10,145 bases of DNA, taken from Planctomycetota bacterium (GTDB lineage: Bacteria; Planctomycetota; Phycisphaerae; UBA1845; CAIVHJ01). The notes beneath the pieces were generated by a model. It had not been told where the DNA came from, ran no database searches, and saw only the letters and a list, made by a program, of their open reading frames with translations. The position numbers were made by a program, and so were the translations under genes. Position 1 is the first letter of the stretch, and every line of letters starts with the position of its first letter. The stretch covers positions 1-10,145 of the forward strand of contig JACZTW010000125.1 in the NCBI GenBank assembly GCA_022573485.1. Direction: 5' to 3'. Shown piece by piece: positions 1 through 6,081 of the stretch.

Positions 1-1225
1 GAACGCGTTCCGCCGGCGTATCTTCAGCCAGCGTGAACACGAAGCCGATGGTTCCCTCTTGCGGCCCCCTGCTGCGATCATTGTTCTGCGTGTAGCCTCG
101 CCCGTGACCGACGGCGATTACTTCGAATTCCGTGAACACGGTCTGGGCGAGGTCATAAGTGGCATAACCGAGCAATTGTACGGCCACGGTGCGCGGGAAT
201 TCTCGCGGCGGCTTCCAATCATTGTCGCCCATTAACCAGGGGCCCTCGGCCACCGCCATTGTCACACCGCTGATCCGCAAACGCACCAACTGGCCTCGAC
301 GCTCCAGAACCTCCGTCTGGATCTCCGAACCGTATACTTCTTGCACAGCAAAAGGCAGCGTTTGGCCTCGGACGTTGTCCACGAGATGGAATCGTGCCAG
401 GCGCCGCACAAGCGGCTCCGGCAGCTGGTGAACTGTTCCCGGAATCGGATCGGCCGGCAGCCACGATCGCGCTTCCTCAGCGCTGAACCACACATGATCG
501 CGATTCCAACGATCGCCGGTCCGTCGAACATCGCTCTGCTCAGCGACCAAGTCCCTGTTCACCGAAACAAGCACCAAGCCGTGGTCCGGGTAACTTGTCT
601 CCCAGCGATGGGCGGGCATGGGATTCGCCGCGCTCCCTCGTCGCCTCACCGTCTCCGGCAGTTGTTGCCACTTGCGCAGAGCGGTCTCCAGTGTCGTGAT
701 GACCGTATCGGGATTCAAGGAGTTGATCGAAGCCAGGAAGTCGCCGGAGGAACTGCACACATAGATGCCCTGGCGCGTGCCCTGGCCACCCCCGTAGTGA
801 CCTTTGTCGGCCATCGCTTGAAAGAACCGACATTCGCGGTCCGTGCCGCGTTGAAGTCGCCAGACTTCGTCGGCAGCAGGCACGAACTCGTCGGCCAGGG
901 CGATCAGCCGAGGATCAGACCAAACGGACCGCCGGCCCGCAACACCGTTGCCTCACGTACATCCCAGCGGATGGCCGTTCATGACCCAGAGAAGCACGGG
1001 CTTGCCTTGCGCCTGAGCTTCGGCAACGCCTTCGTGGAAACTGGGCCGCCACGGGATCTGCATCCAGGCCAACTCAGACTGCTTGGGGAGTACCTGCTCG
1101 CGGACACTCGCGTAGTTTTCTTCTGTGAGTGAGAAACTCGACGGCACGCCCGTCGCACAGCCCCAAAACAGGGGGAAAAACGAGAGCAATCCCAACAGAC
1201 TGGTTCGAGGTTGTATAGGCCGCAT
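1..1225 (-). CDS. Thioredoxin-fold protein with in-frame UGA, probable selenoprotein (C-terminus beyond window)
   Basis: Probable exported thiol/selenol oxidoreductase. The start at 1225 is set by a GGAGG ribosome site 8 nt upstream. Residues 1-23 form a basic N-terminus plus hydrophobic stretch ending FWGC, a signal peptide or imperfect lipobox. A beta strand KPVLLWVM (75-82) leads to GHPLGCT (84-90), then TGA at 953-955 (codon 91), then GNGVAGRRSVWSDP. By my codon-by-codon reading the same frame stays open from the TGA to the window edge, over 300 codons, giving at least 408 residues. A later strand-turn QGIYVCSSSGDFLASI (152-167) and a helix to about 186 fit the second half of a thioredoxin fold; the rest is unassigned. 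TGA is a normal stop for four neighbouring genes, so it is not globally reassigned. I infer selenocysteine at 91 in a C-T-U motif. A nonsense mutation or sequencing error remains possible. I am confident in the gene, less so in the recoding. Confidence 0.72.
924..955 (-). promoter_or_regulatory. UGA codon with SECIS-like hairpin (selenocysteine insertion candidate)
   Basis: Immediately after the UGA (953-955) the mRNA can form a hairpin whose arms are 940-934 and 930-924: seven pairs including two G-U wobbles, closing a GGC loop (933-931). The loop starts 19 nt after the UGA. Bacterial SECIS elements are hairpins just 3' of the UGA with G in the first two loop positions; in E. coli fdhF the GGUCU loop starts about 18 nt after UGA. 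A second, mutually exclusive hairpin, GCAAC-GGT-GTTGC (951-939), lies closer to the UGA. SelB would bind such an element. The structure is drawn by hand and not energy-scored. Confidence 0.5.
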
Positions 1226-1233
1226 GTTCGTTG

Positions 1234-1238
1234 CCTCC
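1234..1238 (-). promoter_or_regulatory. Ribosome binding site that fixes the selenoprotein start
   Basis: On the minus strand GGAGG lies 8 nt before the ATG at 1223-1225. An earlier in-frame ATG at 1250-1252 would add nine residues ahead of the signal peptide, and a second at 1238-1240 overlaps this site. The ATG at 1225 is therefore preferred. Confidence 0.7.
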
Positions 1239-1258
1239 ATCGGAGCATACACTATCTC

Positions 1259-1311
1259 GAATTCAACGGGGCGACAAGACAGGGTTGGCGCCCCTTCGCG
1301 CGTTTGAATTC
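1259..1311. repeat. Imperfect inverted repeat in divergent intergenic region
   Basis: GAATTCAACG (1259-1268) and CGTTTGAATTC (1301-1311) are inverted copies differing by one extra T, with 32 bp between them. They lie in the 137-bp space between the divergent selenoprotein and aminotransferase genes, and the right arm overlaps the proposed -35 box of the latter. An operator for a dimeric regulator is possible; so is chance. Confidence 0.35.
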
Positions 1312-1332
1312 TGCCCGAAACTGTGCTATGCC
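1304..1332 (+). promoter_or_regulatory. Candidate promoter of the aminotransferase gene
   Basis: TTGAAT (1304-1309) is separated by 17 bp from TATGCC (1327-1332), and a TG at 1324-1325 gives an extended -10 form. Transcription would begin near 1339, leaving a leader of about 24 nt that carries the ribosome site. The box matches are partial, so this is tentative. Confidence 0.33.
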
Positions 1333-1362
1333 GTCAATCCAGAGCTAACGAGGAGACTCTTG

Positions 1363-2517
1363 ATGTCACGGTTTCTATCGCAACGTATTCTGGACCAGCA
1401 ACAGTCAGCCATCCGCAAGTACTCAGCCTGGGTGCAGCGGATCGGCGGCGTCAATTTGTCGCAGGGAGTATGCGACCAGCCCGCCCCGGACGCCCTCAAA
1501 CAAGCCGCCAAGCAGGCCATCGACGACGACAAGTCCATTTACACACACATGCAGGGGATTCTCTCGGTCCGCGAAGCCATCGCCGGCAAGCTGAAGAAGT
1601 TCAACCACATCACCGCCGACCCGGAAACGGAGATTGCGGTCACCATTGGATCGGCTGGTGCGTTCGCGAGCCTGTGCGAGGCGACGCTGGACCCCGGCGA
1701 CAACGTCGTCACGTTCTCACCCTACTATTCATACCACACGAATTTCATCAAGCTGCTCGGCAACGAAACGCGCTTCGTCCAGTTGCATCCGCCGCAGTGG
1801 CAGTTCGATCGAGATGAACTGTCACGGGCTGTTGATGACAAGACCAAAATGCTGTTGGTGTGTACGCCATCAAACCCGACGGGCAAAGTGTTTGACCGCG
1901 AGGAATTGGAGTTCATCATCGACCTCGCCGAGAAGCACGATTGCCTGGTCGTCACCGATGAAGTCTACGAATACATCATCCACGACAAGCCGCACATCTC
2001 GGCGGCGGCCCTGCCCGGCGCGAAGGAGCGCACCGTAACGATCAGCGGCGGATCGAAGACCTACGCCATTACCGGCTGGCGGATCGGCTATCTGACCGGC
2101 CCGGCGGAGATCGTGGCCAAGACGGCTGTCGCGCACGACTTGCTCGGCATCTGCGCTCCCTCCTGCCTGCAACTCGGCGTCGAAGCAGCCATCCGCCTAC
2201 TTCCTGACAGCTATTATTCAGACATGGAACGTGACTATCGCACCAAGCGCGATTTGTTGTGCAAAACGCTGCAGAACATCGGTATGGAGCCCTACCGGCC
2301 GGACGGTGCATTTTACATGATGGTCGATTTCCATGACATGTTCGAGAACGACACGCACGCGGCAGAGTCCATATTGGAACGCGTCGGCGTCGCCACCGTG
2401 CCGGGATCCATCTTCCACGCCCATCCCGACCAAGGCAGAAGCCAGCTGCGGTTCTGCTATGCCAAGCAAATGCCCGAACTGGAAGAGGGCTGTAAGCGCC
2501 TATTGAAGCTCGCCTGA
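1363..2517 (+). CDS. Pyridoxal-phosphate-dependent aminotransferase, class I/II
   Basis: Cytosolic fold-type I transaminase that moves an amino group between an amino acid and a 2-oxo acid. It has 384 residues, usual for the aspartate aminotransferase superfamily. Visible family residues are N171 in SNPTG (cofactor ring side), D199 and Y202 in VVTDEVYEY (pyridine nitrogen and O3'), K232 in SKTYAITGWRIGY (Schiff-base lysine) and R363 in QLRFCYA (substrate carboxylate). The start at 1363 is chosen because AGGAG (1351-1355) sits 7 nt upstream; an in-frame ATG at 1231 would add 44 residues that look like translated intergenic DNA and would overlap the divergent gene's leader. It ends in TGA. Substrate cannot be read from the sequence; aspartate, aromatic or kynurenine-type activity are all possible. 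Its 3' end overlaps the kinase gene by 18 bp. Confidence 0.93.
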   Translation: MSRFLSQRILDQQQSAIRKYSAWVQRIGGVNLSQGVCDQPAPDALKQAAKQAIDDDKSIYTHMQGILSVREAIAGKLKKFNHITADPETEIAVTIGSAGAFASLCEATLDPGDNVVTFSPYYSYHTNFIKLLGNETRFVQLHPPQWQFDRDELSRAVDDKTKMLLVCTPSNPTGKVFDREELEFIIDLAEKHDCLVVTDEVYEYIIHDKPHISAAALPGAKERTVTISGGSKTYAITGWRIGYLTGPAEIVAKTAVAHDLLGICAPSCLQLGVEAAIRLLPDSYYSDMERDYRTKRDLLCKTLQNIGMEPYRPDGAFYMMVDFHDMFENDTHAAESILERVGVATVPGSIFHAHPDQGRSQLRFCYAKQMPELEEGCKRLLKLA

Positions 2518-3588
2518 GTCTTGTTCCTTGCGTTTTCGCTTGGCGTCGGCACGCTGGGACAGCAAGTCAAAGTAGGTCGCCGCCGGCGACTCCGTCACGT
2601 GGTCGGTGGTGCCGTCGCCGGACCCGCTCCGTCCCACTCCGCGAACGAGATCGCGCAGTCGAAGATCCAGGGCATGATCCTTGAGCAATCCGGTGTGTGC
2701 GTCCGTGAGCGCCTTGAGCATGTGCGCGGCGCTTTTATAGCGAAAGATCTTCTTCTTGTTCGTCGCGCGGATAATCACTTCGCGCATATCGTCGCTGAGA
2801 CCCAGACGATCGATCGGTCCGCCCGGGATGGGTGCGTTCTGGTGCTGAGTGTGATAATCCACGACAGACTCGGCACGGAACGGTCTGGCTCCAGTGAGCA
2901 GTTCATAGTACATGATGCCGACTGCATACACATCGCTCTGGAAGGACCCTTCGCCGTCGAAAGTCTCGGGGGCCATGTAAGGCGGCGTGCCGAGAACGGG
3001 GGCATCGCCTGTTCGCGGGGACTCGCGCTGATACGAGAGACCGAAATCGGACACCAGCAATTCGCCTTTGCGATCGAACAAGACATTTGCGGGTTTGAGA
3101 TCACGGTGGATGACCTGTGCGTCGTGGATCGCCGTCAACGCCCCGAGCACCTTGCCGGTGACCAGCGTCGCCAGTGGGGGCTCCAGCGCGCCCCCTTCGG
3201 CGAGGACATCCTGAAGTGTGCAGCCGTCCACGTATTCCATGACGATGTAGATCACTTCACTCAGTTCGTCTGCATGATAAATGGAAACCACGTTGGCGTG
3301 TTTGATCACCGCGGCAGCGCGGGCGCCGTCGATAAACTGCCGCCGCAGTTCCGGGTCACGGGCCAGTCGCAGATGACGAAACAGTTTGACGGCTACGTCG
3401 CGCTTGAGAAACTCGTCGCGCCCACGCCAGACCACGCCCATCCCGCCTTCACCGACTTGCTCGACGAGCGTGACATGACCCAACTGCCGCGGGATCTCGG
3501 CCGTCTCCGGGGATTCGGACTCGCCGCCGCTGCCAAAGGTCAGCGTAACCGTATCTGTCAATGAATGATCCGGTTCCATGGAAGTCAT
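2500..3588 (-). CDS. Hanks-type serine/threonine protein kinase
   Basis: Phosphorylates Ser/Thr on unknown protein targets; no transmembrane segment, so cytosolic. It has 362 residues counted from the ATG at 3588; a GTG at 3591 and an ATG at 3579 are also possible and no clear ribosome site separates them. Order: acidic, Ser/Thr-rich N-terminus (1-35), glycine loop GEGGMG (46-51), catalytic K68 in VAVK, HRDLKPAN (161-168) with base D163, DFG (181-183), activation segment GTPPYMAPE (200-208), then SDVYAVG. After about residue 300 the tail is unassigned and ends in a basic stretch, AKRKRKEQ. Oddity: where PknB-like kinases have the helix-C glutamate (RREARAA), this protein reads IDGARAA, with Gly88 at the expected position and Asp87 beside it. 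It may be co-transcribed with the protein of unknown function ending 98 bp upstream. Confidence 0.94.
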   Translation of the reverse strand: MTSMEPDHSLTDTVTLTFGSGGESESPETAEIPRQLGHVTLVEQVGEGGMGVVWRGRDEFLKRDVAVKLFRHLRLARDPELRRQFIDGARAAAVIKHANVVSIYHADELSEVIYIVMEYVDGCTLQDVLAEGGALEPPLATLVTGKVLGALTAIHDAQVIHRDLKPANVLFDRKGELLVSDFGLSYQRESPRTGDAPVLGTPPYMAPETFDGEGSFQSDVYAVGIMYYELLTGARPFRAESVVDYHTQHQNAPIPGGPIDRLGLSDDMREVIIRATNKKKIFRYKSAAHMLKALTDAHTGLLKDHALDLRLRDLVRGVGRSGSGDGTTDHVTESPAATYFDLLSQRADAKRKRKEQDSGELQ

Positions 3589-3603
3589 CACATCTGCCCG
3601 GCG

Positions 3604-3609
3604 ATTATA
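3604..3609 (-). promoter_or_regulatory. Candidate -10 box of the kinase gene
   Basis: A perfect TATAAT lies on the minus strand 15 bp before the ATG at 3588. Initiation about 7 nt later would give a very short leader, consistent with the lack of a clear Shine-Dalgarno sequence. No good -35 box is visible 16-18 bp further upstream, so the call is weak. Confidence 0.3.
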
Positions 3610-3686
3610 CCAAGAATCGGGCTGAGGGCGCGGCGCGCATTCAGAGCGGCTGAGATTGAAGGGTGACCTGATTGAGGCTGTTTGGT

Positions 3687-4286
3687 TCAGGCCTGACGAA
3701 GGGCGTCTTTGATGAGTTGGCTGAGGTGGTCGACAACGAACTCGCGGAAGTCCTCGGCGGTGAGGTTGCGGATTCGCAGCATCGGGCCGCTGACAACCGC
3801 TCCCTTGTTGCTCCCGACTCCGCGCACGATGTAGAATGCCACGCCGCCGCGCATGACCGTGCCATCGAGGTCCATAGTCAAGTCGCCGTAGGAAAACTTG
3901 ATTCTCAGGGAGGGACCGCCGCCGAGGAACTCATCCGCGTCAAGTTCCATAGAGATACCCTTGGAGGCGTATTTTCCACGGAGCGTTTCGAATATCGGCA
4001 TGTAGACTTGACGCATCATGCCCCGAAACACGTCGACCACATCGGGTTCACTCTCTTGCTGCTCAAAACTTTGGCTGGCGCGCTTCTCTTCAACCTTGTG
4101 CAGGAGGGCATCCAATTGGTCCTCCGGAACGCCTGTCGGATCCTCGGAGCTCTGATTCGAGGGTTCACTGGGAATGAGTCTTTTCATCAGCGCTTTGCCC
4201 AAATTCAATGGTTGTCGGCCGTCCGTGCTCGCGTCGGACGGCACCGATTCTTTAGCCTCTCCCGATCGCCTGAGGAGGCATGCCAT
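3687..4286 (-). CDS. Hypothetical protein upstream of the kinase
   Basis: I do not recognise this family. The 199-residue form starts at 4286; a shorter form from the ATG at 4187 (166 residues, MKRLIPSEPS) is equally possible, since neither start has a good ribosome site. Residues 1-75 are polar and probably disordered, with many Ser, Glu and Gln. From about 80 onward there is an ordered-looking domain with alternating strands (SLRIKFSYGDLTMDLDG, VAFYIVRGV, MLRIRNL) and a C-terminal amphipathic helix (AEDFREFVVDHLSQLIKDAL). No signal peptide or membrane segment is visible. It lies 98 bp upstream of the kinase on the same strand, so it could be a partner or substrate of it; that is inference from position only. 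The opposite-strand frame here reads as low-complexity antisense. Confidence 0.68.
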   Translation of the reverse strand: MACLLRRSGEAKESVPSDASTDGRQPLNLGKALMKRLIPSEPSNQSSEDPTGVPEDQLDALLHKVEEKRASQSFEQQESEPDVVDVFRGMMRQVYMPIFETLRGKYASKGISMELDADEFLGGGPSLRIKFSYGDLTMDLDGTVMRGGVAFYIVRGVGSNKGAVVSGPMLRIRNLTAEDFREFVVDHLSQLIKDALRQA

Positions 4287-4388
4287 CCTACTGATTCGGC
4301 GTATCCGCGGAGCAGCTTTAGTTGAGGCCGGTGCTCGCCACCGACGAGAATTTACGTAACTACTTGCGGACCTAGGAGTTGGAGCCCC

Positions 4389-4416
4389 TTGACAAGAATC
4401 ACCGTTTTGCTATTCT
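4389..4416 (+). promoter_or_regulatory. Sigma-70-type promoter of the 5S rRNA gene
   Basis: A perfect TTGACA (4389-4394) and TATTCT (4411-4416), 16 bp apart, lie immediately before the 5S gene. The expected start, about 7 nt after the -10 box, falls at 4422-4424, the first bases of the mature RNA, so the gene appears to be transcribed alone with almost no leader. Confidence 0.68.
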
Positions 4417-4420
4417 AATG

Positions 4421-4527
4421 GTGCGGTGACCTTACGTGTGGGGAAACACCCGTTACCATCCCGAACACGGTAGTGAAGCCCACACGGCCGATGGTAGTCG
4501 AAAGGCGAGAGTAGGTGATTGCCGCGT
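4421..4527 (+). rRNA. rrf: 5S ribosomal RNA, stand-alone gene
   Basis: Component of the large ribosomal subunit. The conserved core is plain: CATCCCGAACACGG (loop C region), AGTGAAGCCC, CCGATGGTAGT and GCGAGAGTAGG. The ends pair as helix I (4422-4429 with 4519-4526, including wobbles). The length is about 107 nt against about 120 in E. coli, mainly because the arm between GGTAGT and GCGAGAGTAGG is reduced to a few bases. Planctomycete 5S RNAs are known to be short, about 109-111 nt, so this supports the taxonomic reading. No 23S or 16S sequence lies on either side: upstream is the divergent hypothetical gene, downstream a terminator and a deacetylase gene. End positions are good to within a few bases. 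Confidence 0.93.
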
Positions 4528-4533
4528 TTTATT

Positions 4534-4560
4534 AAAAAACCCGTCTACTGACGGGTTTTT
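4534..4560 (+). terminator. Intrinsic terminator of the 5S gene
   Basis: CCCGTC (4540-4545), loop TACT, GACGGG (4550-4555), followed by five T and preceded by six A, which extends the stem with A-T pairs. It lies 7 nt after the 5S 3' end. The A-tract would act as a U-tract on the other strand, so it could stop transcription in both directions. Confidence 0.88.
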
Positions 4561-4596
4561 ATTTGCGCCCGACATGTCGAGGTAGGGCCGCGAACG

Positions 4597-5379
4597 ATGG
4601 CGGATCAACATCTGGATATCCTTTTCACTGCACCGCATCCCGATGATTTGGAAATCGGCATGGGCGGCACGATCGCCAAGATGGTCAAGCTCGGCCACCG
4701 CGTCGGCATGTTGCACATGACCAGCGGCGAACCTACCCCACGCGGCACACCGGAGACGCGAGTCCAGGAAGCAAGAGCCGCGGCGGAGATTCTCGGCGTT
4801 CAGTTCTGGGACATTCTCCCCCTGACCAACCGCGAACTCATGGATTCGCCGGAGGCACGCTACAAAATAGCAACCGTCATTCGGCGTCATCGCGTGAAGA
4901 TCCTCGTCACTATGGCCGGCCGAACGCCTGGCGCTTCGCCGGACCACTACCAGGCCCAACTCCTCAGCGAAGCCTCGCGATTCTATGCGCAGCTCACCAA
5001 ATGGAACGACCGCTTCGACGACACCAAACCGCTGCGCGTGGATCACCTTGTTTACCGTCCCGTGCCCTTCGCCGCCGAAATCCATCACTATCCATCACGA
5101 TTCGTCGTCGACATTACCGATACTATCGATACGAAAGTCGAGGCTGTCGCCTGCTATAAATCGCAGTTTGACGATACGCGCCTGGAGCGAGTCAGCCACT
5201 ATGTGCGATCGATCGCCGGCGCTGAAGGAGCATCAGCCGGGTACGCTTACGGTGAGTTGTATGCCTTGCCTCGTCCCATTGGCACTACGGACTTGGTCCG
5301 AATGCTCGGCGAATGGAACGTGCCGCCGCCGTTTACGCAACCCGAGGACCATCCGGGCACCCTCAACTGGGTGATTTAG
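4597..5379 (+). CDS. LmbE/PIG-L family N-deacetylase (BshB1-like)
   Basis: Zinc-dependent hydrolase that removes an acetyl group from an N-acetylglucosaminyl-type substrate; cytosolic, 260 residues, a usual length. The N-terminal DILFTAPHPDDLEIGMGG (7-24) supplies metal ligands H14 and D17 and the catalytic D16; the third ligand is H117 in SPDH. The stretch GTPETRVQEARAAAEILGV and the later PSRFVVDIT and YKSQF resemble bacillithiol-biosynthesis deacetylases (BshB1), but a malate-linked substrate cannot be proved here and no bshA or bshC is in the window. The family motif is usually HPDH; its first His is Ser114 here, a position that in BshB-type enzymes helps stabilise the transition state. 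The start follows AGGTAGGG (4580-4587). It is probably in an operon with the gene that begins 15 bp after its stop. Confidence 0.88.
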   Translation: MADQHLDILFTAPHPDDLEIGMGGTIAKMVKLGHRVGMLHMTSGEPTPRGTPETRVQEARAAAEILGVQFWDILPLTNRELMDSPEARYKIATVIRRHRVKILVTMAGRTPGASPDHYQAQLLSEASRFYAQLTKWNDRFDDTKPLRVDHLVYRPVPFAAEIHHYPSRFVVDITDTIDTKVEAVACYKSQFDDTRLERVSHYVRSIAGAEGASAGYAYGELYALPRPIGTTDLVRMLGEWNVPPPFTQPEDHPGTLNWVI

Positions 5380-5394
5380 ACGCCTCTCGCAACC

Positions 5395-6021
5395 ATGGAA
5401 ATCTTCGTTGACAACGAACCGTATTGTCCCCGTGAACCCGCACCGGTCACAATCGACCAACTCATTGCGCAGATCAAGCCTGAACTGTCCGACAACGACC
5501 GCATGATTGTCACCATCGCCTGCGATCACAAAGAGATACCCGAACACGAGATCGACGAAGTGCTGAGCCGGGAAATCGCCGCGTACCGGCGCCTGGACTT
5601 CACGACCGCCACCGTGCCGGAATTGGCCACGGGCGCGATGCAAACCGCGATGTCCATCCTGAGCGCGACGCGCGCCAAACAGACTGAAACCATCGAGCTG
5701 CTCTCGAAAGACCGCAACGAAGAGGCCATCGGCGTGTTGTCGGAGTGCATCACCGGGTGGGTACAAACTCATGACACCGTGATCAAGACCGTCGGTCTGG
5801 TCGGGCTGAACATCGACGATCTGACCCACGATGGCAAGAATGTGGTCGCCATTCTCAACGAGGTCGCCCACCACTTGACGCAACTCAAGGAATGCCTCGC
5901 CGCAGGCGACTATGTGCTGCTCAACGACTTGTTGCAATACGAGATCGTCCCCTGGTTCGATCAATGGGAAGGCATGGTCGGCGCCATCGCAGATGAAGTT
6001 CGCGCGACCGTGACTTCCTGA
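5395..6021 (+). CDS. Conserved-looking protein of unknown function
   Basis: Not recognised. 208 residues, soluble, acidic, no signal peptide. Residues 1-70 look like a small alpha/beta unit: strand MEIFVDNEPY, helix TIDQLIAQIKP, strand DRMIVTIACDHKEI, helix EIDEVLSREI, similar in layout to a beta-grasp fold. From about 80 to the end it is almost wholly helical (ATGAMQTAMSILSATRAKQ, then NVVAILNEVAHHLTQLKECL), probably a helical bundle. It lies 15 bp after the deacetylase stop with no clear Shine-Dalgarno sequence, so translation may depend on coupling to the gene before it. Codon use resembles its neighbours. The long antisense frame over the same DNA lacks such ordered segments. Function is open; the operon link to the deacetylase is the only clue. 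Confidence 0.78.
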   Translation: MEIFVDNEPYCPREPAPVTIDQLIAQIKPELSDNDRMIVTIACDHKEIPEHEIDEVLSREIAAYRRLDFTTATVPELATGAMQTAMSILSATRAKQTETIELLSKDRNEEAIGVLSECITGWVQTHDTVIKTVGLVGLNIDDLTHDGKNVVAILNEVAHHLTQLKECLAAGDYVLLNDLLQYEIVPWFDQWEGMVGAIADEVRATVTS

Positions 6022-6081
6022 CCTTTCGAACATTTCTCTCACACAACCCATCATCTGGACGGCAGAACCGTTCGAGCCGCC

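Noticed and set aside
953..955. Genome-wide reassignment of TGA
   Set aside because: TGA ends the aminotransferase, the 208-residue protein, the MazG-like gene and the hypothetical gene at 3687, all at sensible family ends.
950..960. Frameshift as the explanation for the early stop of the selenoprotein gene
   Set aside because: Protein-like sequence resumes in the same frame directly after the TGA; the two other frames hit stops within about 20 codons. No base gain or loss is needed.
341..1132. 263-codon plus-strand open frame
   Set aside because: It lies antisense to the thioredoxin-fold gene, has no domain pattern or ribosome site and is Arg/His/Pro-rich in the manner of GC-rich shadow frames. 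The minus frame has a signal peptide, a ribosome site and fold-like motifs.
1231..1362. Longer N-terminus for the aminotransferase from the ATG at 1231
   Set aside because: The added 44 residues look like intergenic translation, with no family match. The ATG at 1363 has AGGAG at ideal spacing.
2521..3564. 347-codon plus-strand frame
   Set aside because: Antisense to a kinase that carries all its main catalytic motifs.
3672..4325. 217-codon plus-strand frame opposite the hypothetical protein
   Set aside because: The minus frame shows strand and helix patterning and a sensible position in a kinase operon. This frame is rich in His and Ala with no pattern.
4453..5088. 211-codon minus-strand frame over the 5S gene
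   Set aside because: It runs antisense to the deacetylase, then through the terminator and into the 5S rRNA, so it cannot be a normal gene.
5233..6054. 273-codon minus-strand frame
   Set aside because: Antisense to the deacetylase end and the 208-residue gene; its composition is typical of a shadow frame and no motif is seen.
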